12,821 bases of DNA from Patescibacteria group bacterium UBA7522. GTDB taxonomy: Bacteria; Patescibacteriota; CPR2; UBA1875. Positions within the stretch are counted from its first letter, which is position 1. Each line of letters begins with the position of its first letter. The stretch lies in contig DLNA01000027.1 of NCBI GenBank assembly GCA_002476865.1, forward strand, positions 9,381 through 22,201. The letters are read 5' to 3'. Made by a program: the position numbers and the translations under genes. A model generated the notes under the pieces. The model saw only the letters and a list, made by a program, of their open reading frames with translations. It was not told where the DNA came from and did no database searches. Shown here piece after piece: positions 4,581 to 10,835 of this stretch.

Positions 4581-6338
4581 TTAATAATCTCTTTCTTCAA
4601 AAATATGCCAATTTCGAACATTCCAAAAACGATCTTTCGGATTAGAAAGCTTGGCTGATTCGATGCCACTTACCTTTTTTGAAACTCCATATAAATAACC
4701 AGGCCATGCCGTATACAAAGCCGCATATTCAGCGTTTATGTACTTAACTACCTCTGAATATCTTAGTTCCCTAAACTTTTTATCATGACTCATTCTCGCC
4801 TCTTCGAGATATTTATCAACTTGACGATTTTTTAGAGCCGAAAGATTAATCCCCGGATCACTAGCCATATTTGTATGATAAAAGGTATAGATATCAGAAT
4901 CCGGACCAAGATTTTGAGTTACTAAAACAAGGTCGTAATTCCTTGGCCTAACCATTTCTTCAATAAAAGTTTTTAATGGATAGCTCTCATGATTAACAAC
5001 AACGCCAAGAGATTCAATCATTTTTTTAGTCATTTGCGCTTCTCTATTTTTAAGCTCTTCATCAGTCGAAACCAGGCGAATCGTAACAACTTCCCCATCC
5101 TTAACCAAATGCCCGTCCTTATTCTTCTTGTAACCAGCTGAAGCCAGAACTTCTTTAGCTTCAGAAGTACCGTACTTCTGTTTGATTTTAGGATCAAAGC
5201 CGAGATATCCCGGCAAAAGTGCCGAGTGAATCTTTATCGCCTCATCGTGATAAACATCTGAAATTATTTTGTTTTTGTCGATAACTAAAGATATGGCCTC
5301 TCTTAGTTTTTTATCTTTCACCGCCTGACTGCCAAGATTAAAAAACAAAGCATCATACTCAGGAATAGCGAGATTATAAATGGCTAAATTAGGAAGATGG
5401 CCCTCTCGATCGAGGTCGTAAGGCCTAACCCTATACACGCCATCAACGTCTTTTCTGCTATAAGCATAGGTTAGCGAACCATAATTTGAAAATGACTTTA
5501 GAACAATCCCATCCAAATAAGGCCTGCCTTCATAATAATTTTTATTAAACTGAAGATGAACCTCCTCGACGTCCTTGATGTTTTTCAGCTCCTTAAACAA
5601 AAATGGACCAGAACCAATTGGCTTGGTGGAAAATTCTGAGCTTCTTAAATTTGAAACCTGGATATCTCTTAAAATGTGCTCCGGCAAAATCGGCACATCG
5701 GTTAAATAAATAAACGAAACATAAACATTCGGCAGAACAAAACTTATTGTTTTTTCATCAATAATCTTTACTTCAACGTCTTTCCAGGTTGCAAGACGGG
5801 GCGAATTTGTATCAGGATTTTGAATGGTTTTATAGGTAAAATAAACATCATCCGCATCCAGGGCCTCTCCATCATGCCAAAAAATATTATCTTTTAATTT
5901 AAACGTATAGGTTCTTTTGTCTTTTGAAATCTCCCAACTTTCAGCCAAGTCACCAACAACCTCGCGCCCAGATGTGTTTTTGGTTAAACCTGAAAAAATT
6001 AAAGAAACAGCTGAATCTTCAGCAAAATTAGTTGAACTATATAACGGATTTAGCTGTTTAATCTCTCCAACCATTCCTTCAACATAAATTCCACCGGTGG
6101 TAGGTTTTGTTGGTAAATATTTTCTGATAGCCGTAAATCTTTGAGCAAACATAATTAAGATTACAAGGGTAGCCAAACCAGAAAATAAAACTATTGATTT
6201 TAAATGAGAAATGTCGGGTAGCTTTTTTAATAATTTTTTATAAAGACGATTAATATCACTAAGATCCATACTCGATAAATTATTCCTCGATTTATCAAGG
6301 CCTTTCTTAATGTTTTTTAGTTTTGATTTGAGTTTCAT
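4581..6338 (-). CDS. Membrane-anchored family-5 extracellular solute-binding protein
   Basis: The 585-residue product is an SBP_bac_5 (oligopeptide/nickel-binding, DppA/OppA-like) protein. It has a basic cytoplasmic N-terminus of about 45 residues and a TM anchor at about 47-66 (LKSIVLFSGLATLVILIMFA), not a lipoprotein signal. The binding domain starts with GGIYVEGMVGEIKQLNPL and shows family landmarks: SGLTKNTSGREVVGDLAESW, FKLKDNIFWHDGEALDADDV, TKPIGSGPF, LREAISLVIDKNKI and HSALLPG. Ligands are usually peptides, but this cannot be read here. The ATG at 6338 lies three bases after the secG stop with no clear Shine-Dalgarno, suggesting translational coupling. No permease or ATPase gene is in the window, so either they lie elsewhere or this orphan binding protein has another surface role. 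The N-terminal helix-rich tail is unusual for a transporter binding protein. Confidence 0.92.
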   Translation of the reverse strand: MKLKSKLKNIKKGLDKSRNNLSSMDLSDINRLYKKLLKKLPDISHLKSIVLFSGLATLVILIMFAQRFTAIRKYLPTKPTTGGIYVEGMVGEIKQLNPLYSSTNFAEDSAVSLIFSGLTKNTSGREVVGDLAESWEISKDKRTYTFKLKDNIFWHDGEALDADDVYFTYKTIQNPDTNSPRLATWKDVEVKIIDEKTISFVLPNVYVSFIYLTDVPILPEHILRDIQVSNLRSSEFSTKPIGSGPFLFKELKNIKDVEEVHLQFNKNYYEGRPYLDGIVLKSFSNYGSLTYAYSRKDVDGVYRVRPYDLDREGHLPNLAIYNLAIPEYDALFFNLGSQAVKDKKLREAISLVIDKNKIISDVYHDEAIKIHSALLPGYLGFDPKIKQKYGTSEAKEVLASAGYKKNKDGHLVKDGEVVTIRLVSTDEELKNREAQMTKKMIESLGVVVNHESYPLKTFIEEMVRPRNYDLVLVTQNLGPDSDIYTFYHTNMASDPGINLSALKNRQVDKYLEEARMSHDKKFRELRYSEVVKYINAEYAALYTAWPGYLYGVSKKVSGIESAKLSNPKDRFWNVRNWHIFEERDY

Positions 6339-6341
6339 TTA

Positions 6342-6557
6342 TTATGATGCGAGTTGCCAAATACTCGTCAAAAAAAAGATGAAGGCCGCGACCACCGTTA
6401 GCCAAAATAAGAATTTTTCTGCGCCTCTTTTGGTTTTATAAAAACCGGTGCTTCCACCAAAAACTGCCGACAAACCAGATCCTTTTTGCTGAAGCAAAAC
6501 TGCGCCTATAATCAATATAAGTGTAACAACTTGGATGATCGTAATTACTTTATTCAT
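6342..6557 (-). CDS. secG: Preprotein translocase subunit SecG
   Basis: SecG is the small auxiliary subunit of the SecYEG channel that helps SecA drive protein export. The 71-residue product has the expected two TM segments (about 3-22 and 48-68). Between them lies the conserved cytoplasmic loop LLQQKGSGLSAVFGGSTGFY, followed by TKRGAEKFL, a close match to the SecG signature. The start chosen is the ATG at 6557, because it gives the standard N-terminus; a longer in-frame reading to 6596 would run through the promoter. Upstream is a well-formed promoter whose -10 ends nine bases before the ATG, leaving almost no leader. secG precedes the solute-binding protein gene by three bases and is probably cotranscribed with it. 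Confidence 0.95.
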   Translation of the reverse strand: MNKVITIIQVVTLILIIGAVLLQQKGSGLSAVFGGSTGFYKTKRGAEKFLFWLTVVAAFIFFLTSIWQLAS

Positions 6558-6566
6558 GACCTGTCG

Positions 6567-6595
6567 ATTGTAACAAAATAGACAAAGCTTGTCCA
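6567..6595 (-). promoter_or_regulatory. Promoter of secG-SBP, near-leaderless
   Basis: On the minus strand TGGACA (6590-6595), a 17-bp spacer and TACAAT (6567-6572) with an upstream TG (6574-6575) give both -35 and extended -10 elements. Transcription should start only two or three bases before the secG ATG. Confidence 0.65.
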
Positions 6596-6618
6596 CCAGT
6601 CCAAAACTAAAAGAGCGC

Positions 6619-6918
6619 TCACATTCTTTTTGTGATTTTTAGAATCTCTTCAAAATTATCATTTTTTGCCGAATGAATAACGAATTCGTGATCACACTTT
6701 TGACATAGATATCGTATTCTGTAACGCCCACCAATAACCTCTATGCCAATTGGCTTCATCGCTCCGCCGCATCGAGCCGCACGATCGCCGGGATATATGT
6801 CTACATGCTTACCCCAAAGGCATTCCGGGCAATGATCGGTATAGCCATTACCAAAAACCTCGACCCCACAATTTTCGCATTTAAAGTTCTCGACTGTTCT
6901 CTTAAATCTTTTTGTCAT
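6619..6918 (-). CDS. RNHCP-domain zinc-ribbon-like protein
   Basis: The 99-residue product matches the RNHCP domain family, small cysteine-rich bacterial proteins of unknown biochemical role. The N-terminus MTKRFKRTVENFKCENCG is family-typical, which is why the ATG at 6918 is chosen over an upstream reading to 6972. Likely metal ligands are C14/C17, C30/C33 in DHCPECLW, C50 in ARCGG, and the later CQKC pair. The name-giving R-N-H-C-P appears here as TDHCP. The conserved HVDIYPGDRAARCGGAM stretch is intact. The start overlaps the end of a predicted 47-codon ORF by 17 bases, with a weak AAGAAG just upstream, so translation may be coupled. It is the last gene of the yvcK unit. Nucleic-acid binding is plausible for such a protein but not shown. 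Confidence 0.9.
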   Translation of the reverse strand: MTKRFKRTVENFKCENCGVEVFGNGYTDHCPECLWGKHVDIYPGDRAARCGGAMKPIGIEVIGGRYRIRYLCQKCDHEFVIHSAKNDNFEEILKITKRM

Positions 6919-7045
6919 TCTTCTTGTCTGTTCTCCCTGAAATTTTTGCCAACAAAAAATTACTACGACCACTAATTTTCATTTTCGGTTTTTGTGATTT
7001 TAGCTTTTTTCTAGCCTCTTCTTCTATTTTTTCAAATTCTTTCAT
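6902..7045 (-). CDS. Predicted small basic protein, 47 residues, unrecognised
   Basis: An open frame of 47 codons starts at an ATG preceded by the Shine-Dalgarno-like GAGGGGAG about six bases upstream. The product begins MKEFEKIEEEARKKLKSQKP and ends ISGRTDKKNDKKI: a short acidic/basic helix followed by a very basic tail, with no TM segment or cysteine. A duplicated IS-GR pattern (ISGRSN, ISGRTD) is visible. It lies 29 bp after yvcK and overlaps the RNHCP start by 17 bases, which fits an operon yvcK - small ORF - RNHCP. It matches no family I know; it might be a leader peptide that couples RNHCP translation, a small nucleic-acid-binding protein, or chance. The ribosome-binding site and overlap are the main support. 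Confidence 0.5.
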   Translation of the reverse strand: MKEFEKIEEEARKKLKSQKPKMKISGRSNFLLAKISGRTDKKNDKKI

Positions 7046-7074
7046 TTTCTACTCCCCTCAACAAAGGTCTTAAA

Positions 7075-7983
7075 TTATAAAATGATTTTAACAATTTTTT
7101 CGGCAAGATTTTTTGAATCGTGAAATAGCGGATTTTTGACATCTGCCAAATTAAAAAGTTTAATTCTCCCATCAACAACATCGACCTCAACCGGCTCCAC
7201 ATATCTATCTCCAACGCCTTGTGGGAACATTTTATTGTTTGCCAAAGCTAAATCAACCTCACCAATATATCTCTCGACTTCATTTAGATGATCAGATAGC
7301 TTGAAATCATCCGTTTCGCCTCTTTCAGTTGAAACATTTGCAATATAGATTTTTTTTGCTTTTGATTCTTGAAACTCTTTTTTAAAATCTCTTAACAAAA
7401 AACTCGGGAAAATACTTGAAAATAAACTACCTGGACCAACCAAAATAATATCTGCTTTTTTGATAGCATCTAGTGCTCTTGGATTTGCAGTAGCGTCTTT
7501 GCTTAGAAATAGCTCTTTTATTCTCATCTTGTAACCGTATTGAGATATCTTTACTTGACCCATAATTCGAATGCCATCTACAAACTCAGCTCCAAGATGT
7601 ATATCCTCGAGTGTTGCCGGAATAACCTTGCCCATAATATTAAGGATCTCCGAGGCCTTTTCTACCGCTCTTTCAAAACTACCGGTTTGTTCGGTTAGAG
7701 CCGAAAGAAAAAGATTCCCCATTGAATGACCCGAGATGCCAAATCCCTTTTTGAATCTAAAGTTAAAAAGATCTAAAATATCTGATTCATTTTTTGCAAG
7801 CGCTGCAATACATTTTCTAATATCGCCCGGGGGAAGCATTCCGGTTTCACGCCGAAGACGACCCGTAGAGGCCCCATCGTCTGTCATGGCAACTATTGCT
7901 GTAATTTTTAATGGATATTCTTTTAGGCCTCGGAGTAAATTAGAGAGTCCCGTTCCGCCTCCGATGGCAACAACTTTTTTCAT
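7075..7983 (-). CDS. yvcK: YvcK/CofD-like protein (gluconeogenesis factor family)
   Basis: YvcK proteins bind UDP-sugars such as UDP-GlcNAc in studied Firmicutes and influence carbon metabolism and cell-wall synthesis or cell shape. The fold is shared with the F420-pathway enzyme CofD. The 302-residue product shows the family motifs in order: IGGGTG at 7-12, MTDDGASTGRLRRE at 33-46, LPPGDIRKCIAALA at 50-63, GISGHSMGNLFLSAL at 82-96, the HLGAEFVDG segment, and ILVGPGSLFSSIFPSFL near 184-200. None of its frequent neighbours in Firmicutes and Actinobacteria (rapZ, whiA) is present. It has an extended -10 promoter very close to the ATG and no Shine-Dalgarno. It heads a unit with a small ORF and the RNHCP gene. 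Family assignment is firm; the ligand in this organism is inferred. Confidence 0.93.
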   Translation of the reverse strand: MKKVVAIGGGTGLSNLLRGLKEYPLKITAIVAMTDDGASTGRLRRETGMLPPGDIRKCIAALAKNESDILDLFNFRFKKGFGISGHSMGNLFLSALTEQTGSFERAVEKASEILNIMGKVIPATLEDIHLGAEFVDGIRIMGQVKISQYGYKMRIKELFLSKDATANPRALDAIKKADIILVGPGSLFSSIFPSFLLRDFKKEFQESKAKKIYIANVSTERGETDDFKLSDHLNEVERYIGEVDLALANNKMFPQGVGDRYVEPVEVDVVDGRIKLFNLADVKNPLFHDSKNLAEKIVKIIL

Positions 7984-7994
7984 ATTATGTAATG

Positions 7995-8003
7995 ATTATA
8001 GCA
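7995..8003 (-). promoter_or_regulatory. Extended -10 promoter of yvcK, near-leaderless
   Basis: The minus strand reads TGCTATAAT: a perfect -10 at 7995-8000 and TG at 8002-8003. No -35 is recognisable. The -10 ends eleven bases before the ATG, so only about five leader bases are expected, and no Shine-Dalgarno is present. Confidence 0.6.
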
Positions 8004-8129
8004 CAAACTGCTTTTTATGATTTCGACTACTAATACAAAACCCCATCCAGAAAAATCCAGTAAAAGGTTGCAAAAAAAAAGTAAGTTTTAAAATTGAGAT
8101 GTGAATTAAATTTAACGAAGGAGTTATTT

Positions 8130-8438
8130 ATGGGCGAGAAACAAAGTTACAGGCCAGAAGAAGTTTTAGAGACAGAGGGTCCGGACAAGGGCAGGGTTAA
8201 AGATGTAGAGTTGGCCCAAATTGGAGCTGAGAAGGATCAGGAATATCGAGAGTCCAGGATGGATGAGGTGGTTATGAAAATGGGGATTGCTCCTGGCACA
8301 AATGAACTTATTGATTCACCAAGAAGCACAAAAAAGAAAGAGGAGATTGCCGATAGCGCAGAGCGCGGGGATGGGAGCAATGTCAGACGAATTGCATCAT
8401 CGAGTAAAAAAAGAAGCGGAATCATTCGGAATTACTGA
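8130..8438 (+). CDS. Hypothetical acidic protein, probable 5' part of a frameshifted gene
   Basis: The ATG at 8130 has a strong AAGGAG Shine-Dalgarno seven bases upstream, so translation starts here; an upstream reading from 8094 is not preferred. The 102-codon product is hydrophilic and charge-rich (RPEEVLETEGPDKGRVKDVE, then MDEVVMKMGIAPG), with no TM segment or known motif. After about residue 80 the composition shifts to Ser/Arg (NVRRIASSSKKRSGIIRNY). The better-looking coding continues in the +1 frame from 8371, just after a GGGG run at 8367-8370. Skipping or losing one G there would join both parts into about 145 residues. This and its partner are the only plus-strand genes, divergent from yvcK. 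The function is unknown. Confidence 0.6.
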   Translation: MGEKQSYRPEEVLETEGPDKGRVKDVELAQIGAEKDQEYRESRMDEVVMKMGIAPGTNELIDSPRSTKKKEEIADSAERGDGSNVRRIASSSKKRSGIIRNY

Positions 8439-8568
8439 CCGTGATTTTATCAGAGAGGAGGCCAGAAAGACCAAGGAACGATTCTTTGATCAGCACGAAA
8501 CCCTAAGAAAACAAAGATCAGAAGAAGCCAAAGAAGAATATTTAAAAGAAAAAGATCAAACAGAATAG
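8371..8568 (+). CDS. Hypothetical helical protein overlapping the previous ORF in the +1 frame
   Basis: This 65-codon frame (or 62 from the ATG at 8380) reads MGAMSDELHHRVKKEAESFG and then GITDRDFIREEARKTKERFF, ending KEEYLKEKDQTE. It looks like a long charged helix, typical of real protein, and is unlike the tail of the overlapping frame. It is either the 3' part of the preceding gene reached by a +1 shift at GGGG, or a separate gene started from the GGGAG just before 8380. Its stop overlaps the convergent uvrC 3' end by 13 bp. I recognise no family. Confidence 0.55.
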   Translation: MGAMSDELHHRVKKEAESFGITDRDFIREEARKTKERFFDQHETLRKQRSEEAKEEYLKEKDQTE

Positions 8569-10166
8569 TTCTTTATCTTCTGCGCTAGCTTTTCACCCAC
8601 CACAAAGGCAAGTTCTTCGGGGCTTGCCTCTTTAATTTTTTGAATCGAGCCAAATTCTCGAATTAATTTCTTTTTCGTTTTTGGACCAACGCCAGGAATA
8701 GCGTCTAGCGAAGATTCGTAAATTTCTTTTGATTTTAAATTGCGATGATAAGTTACGGCAAAACGATGAGCTTCGTCACGAATGCGCTGAACGAGAAAAA
8801 AAGATTCTGAATCTTTTTTTAAATTTCGAATTTCGAATTTCGAATTTCGAATTAGTTTTGAGCTATTGATTTTTAGTTTGCTATTTCGAGATGATGCCAA
8901 AGAGTTTAAACTCCCCAATTGAGATTGAGATGATAAAATTGATTGCCTGATCGTCTCTTTTTCAGAAATAAGAGAATAAATTGTTTCTTGTTTTTTTGCT
9001 AGCGCTATCACCCTCGTTCCTTCTGGAATAATAACATTTTGAAGCACCGCTGAAAGTTGCCCCTTACCACCATCTAAGATGACCAAATCTGGAAGATTTA
9101 ATTTTTGAGTTTCGAATTTTGAGCTTCGATTCAAATTTGAATTTTGATTGTTTATTTTTAAAGATTGCCTATCAAGCTGCTGCACTTTGTTCGCAACAAT
9201 AGATCGGAAGCGACGCGCCAGTACCTCCGCCATCATGGCAAAATCGTTAGATCCCTTAACAGTTCTGATTTTAAATCGACGGTAATCCTTGGGACTTGCG
9301 ATTCCGTTTTTAAAAACAACCATTGAACCAACTGCCGCCGTTCCCATAATATTTGAAATATCGTAACACTCAATACGGCTAGGAATATCTGAAAGATTAA
9401 GCTCTTTTTTTAGCTCAAATAGAGCTTTATCTGCCGATAAATCCCGCTCCGAAATAAAATGTGATTCTTTTATTCGATCCAAAAAATTTAATTTATCTCG
9501 AAAATTAGCAGCATCCTCGTATCTTTTTTCTTTTGCCGCTTTTAACATCTCCTCTTTGAAATTATTGGCCAAATAATCAGTTTTACCGCTAAAGAGTTTT
9601 ATCAAACCATTTATATCTTTTTTATATTCTCCACTGGAGATGTATTTTTCATCATGACCCCGACAAAGACCAAGATGAAAGTAAAGACAAACCTTTCCGT
9701 TTGGCAAAGAACAAGTACAAAAAGGAAATATTTTTCTGGCATATTTTAAAATCTGACGCAAAGCAGAAGCATCCATAAAGGGCCCAAGATATTTGGCCGA
9801 ATCATCATCCATTTTTCTGGTAATAGTTATCCTTGGATAATTTTCGCTACCAACTTTTATATATGCATAATTTTTATCGTCTTTTAATCTGATGTTATAT
9901 TTAGGTTTATATCGCTTAACGAGTTCTGATTCTAAAATTAGCGCCTCAAATTCTGAACCTGTTTCGATAGTTTCAAACTTTTTTATGTGCCCTACCAGCT
10001 CTTCCGTTTTGGGATCCTTTTCTTGATTATTAAAATAAGAAGAGACCCGATTTTTTAAATTTACCGCCTTACCAACATAAATGATTCTTCCCCTCTCATC
10101 TCTAAAAAGATATGTCCCCGAACCCTTTGGAAGATTTTTTAATTTTTGAGTAAATATATTACTCAT
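8556..10166 (-). CDS. uvrC: UvrABC excinuclease subunit C
   Basis: UvrC makes both incisions around lesions in nucleotide excision repair after UvrA/UvrB damage recognition. The 536 residues contain the GIY-YIG nuclease (about 15-92; GTYLF, IYVGKA, Arg40, Glu79), a cysteine region (C150, C152, C160, C168), the UVR helical pair for UvrB contact (about 205-235), and the RNase H-like nuclease with Asp269 (ECYDIS), Asp365 (VILDGGKGQ) and His467 (DEAHRFA). Tandem HhH motifs follow at about 485-535 (AIPGVGPKTKKKL). It is somewhat shorter than the E. coli protein of about 610 residues, yet has two low-complexity insertions at about 330-357 and 412-451. The ATG at 10166 is one base after the HD gene stop (TAA-A-ATG), so translation is probably coupled; a TTG three codons upstream is possible. 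Confidence 0.96.
   Translation of the reverse strand: MSNIFTQKLKNLPKGSGTYLFRDERGRIIYVGKAVNLKNRVSSYFNNQEKDPKTEELVGHIKKFETIETGSEFEALILESELVKRYKPKYNIRLKDDKNYAYIKVGSENYPRITITRKMDDDSAKYLGPFMDASALRQILKYARKIFPFCTCSLPNGKVCLYFHLGLCRGHDEKYISSGEYKKDINGLIKLFSGKTDYLANNFKEEMLKAAKEKRYEDAANFRDKLNFLDRIKESHFISERDLSADKALFELKKELNLSDIPSRIECYDISNIMGTAAVGSMVVFKNGIASPKDYRRFKIRTVKGSNDFAMMAEVLARRFRSIVANKVQQLDRQSLKINNQNSNLNRSSKFETQKLNLPDLVILDGGKGQLSAVLQNVIIPEGTRVIALAKKQETIYSLISEKETIRQSILSSQSQLGSLNSLASSRNSKLKINSSKLIRNSKFEIRNLKKDSESFFLVQRIRDEAHRFAVTYHRNLKSKEIYESSLDAIPGVGPKTKKKLIREFGSIQKIKEASPEELAFVVGEKLAQKIKNYSV
8822..8853. repeat. 7-bp tandem repeat (AATTTCG x4.6) inside uvrC
   Basis: Four perfect AATTTCG copies followed by AATT lie within the uvrC coding region. 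Read on the minus strand they encode a seven-residue period (RNSKFEIRN) because 7 bp x 3 keeps the frame. It falls in an insertion between the nuclease strands at residues about 438-448. Confidence 0.95.
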
Positions 10167-10167
10167 T

Positions 10168-10821
10168 TTATCCAAGACCCCTATATTCTCTATTTAGTGT
10201 GTCAAAAAAGTCCGCCATCACCTTAATTCTTTCTTTGGCTATCTTCTTGCCTTCTTTTGTCTCCATCAACCGACCGGTCTTTTTTAATTTAAAAAGATAC
10301 TCTTGATAGGCGGTATCGTCTTCTGTATAAGATCTGTCAATTAGTGGTTCCCTGGCTATCTCAGGGTTATGGAGCTTTGAACCGACCTCTCCGGCAAACA
10401 TAAATGCTCGCCCAAGCCCAACTGCACCAGTACCGTCTAATTTATCTGCATCTCTTAAAATCTTTGCCTCTATGGTTTGGGGCACAACACTGCCTCGGAA
10501 ACGGTGAGCAGCGATTGAATGAACAACATTCTCGGTAATTGATTTTTTTACTTTATATTTATTTAAAATATCTTTTGCTACTCTTGCTCCCTCTTCGGCA
10601 TGGCAGATTGCACCTCTTGCACGATCTTGCTTTTCACGAGCAATATCGTGCAAAAGAGCAGATAGCTTAATTACAAAAAGGTCAGCTCCTTCCTTTTTTC
10701 CGATATGAACTGCTAGATTATAAACCCTCTCGACATGATCCCAGCCGTGGCTGCCCCGAGAGTTATCAAAATAGCTTTTGGCTTCTTCCCTTATTTTATC
10801 AAGGAGATTATCCTCTGACAT
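10168..10821 (-). CDS. HD-domain metal-dependent phosphohydrolase
   Basis: The 217-residue protein is an HD-superfamily hydrolase of the small stand-alone (YpgQ/YedJ-like) kind. Such enzymes hydrolyse nucleotides or other phosphate esters with bound divalent metals. Visible metal ligands are His29 in SHGWDHVERV, the His58-Asp59 pair in ALLHDIAREK, and an aspartate in ILRDADKLDG (124-129); further histidines at 74, 101 and 106 fit the fold. The YEDD-type C-terminal helices follow with a conserved lysine-rich end. The ATG at 10821 has an AGGA about nine bases upstream and lies 14 bp after the uvrA stop; uvrC starts one base after its own stop. Its place between uvrA and uvrC suggests a link to repair or nucleotide-pool cleaning, but this is inference. 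The substrate is not predictable here. Confidence 0.9.
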   Translation of the reverse strand: MSEDNLLDKIREEAKSYFDNSRGSHGWDHVERVYNLAVHIGKKEGADLFVIKLSALLHDIAREKQDRARGAICHAEEGARVAKDILNKYKVKKSITENVVHSIAAHRFRGSVVPQTIEAKILRDADKLDGTGAVGLGRAFMFAGEVGSKLHNPEIAREPLIDRSYTEDDTAYQEYLFKLKKTGRLMETKEGKKIAKERIKVMADFFDTLNREYRGLG

Positions 10822-10835
10822 TGAAACCGTCCTGC

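Noticed and set aside
6581..6593. GACAA-gct-TTGTC hairpin followed by TATTTTG as terminator of the yvcK-RNHCP unit
   Set aside because: Only five base pairs with a three-base loop and a broken T tract. It lies in the secG promoter and may be coincidental.
8068..8094. TTGCAA...TAAAAT as promoter of the plus-strand ORF
   Set aside because: The spacer is only 15 bp and the hexamers are embedded in A/T runs; not convincing enough to list.
8822..8853. Tandem AATTTCG copies as a CRISPR-like or origin iteron array
   Set aside because: The unit is 7 bp with no spacers, lies inside uvrC in frame, and no cas or dnaA gene is nearby.
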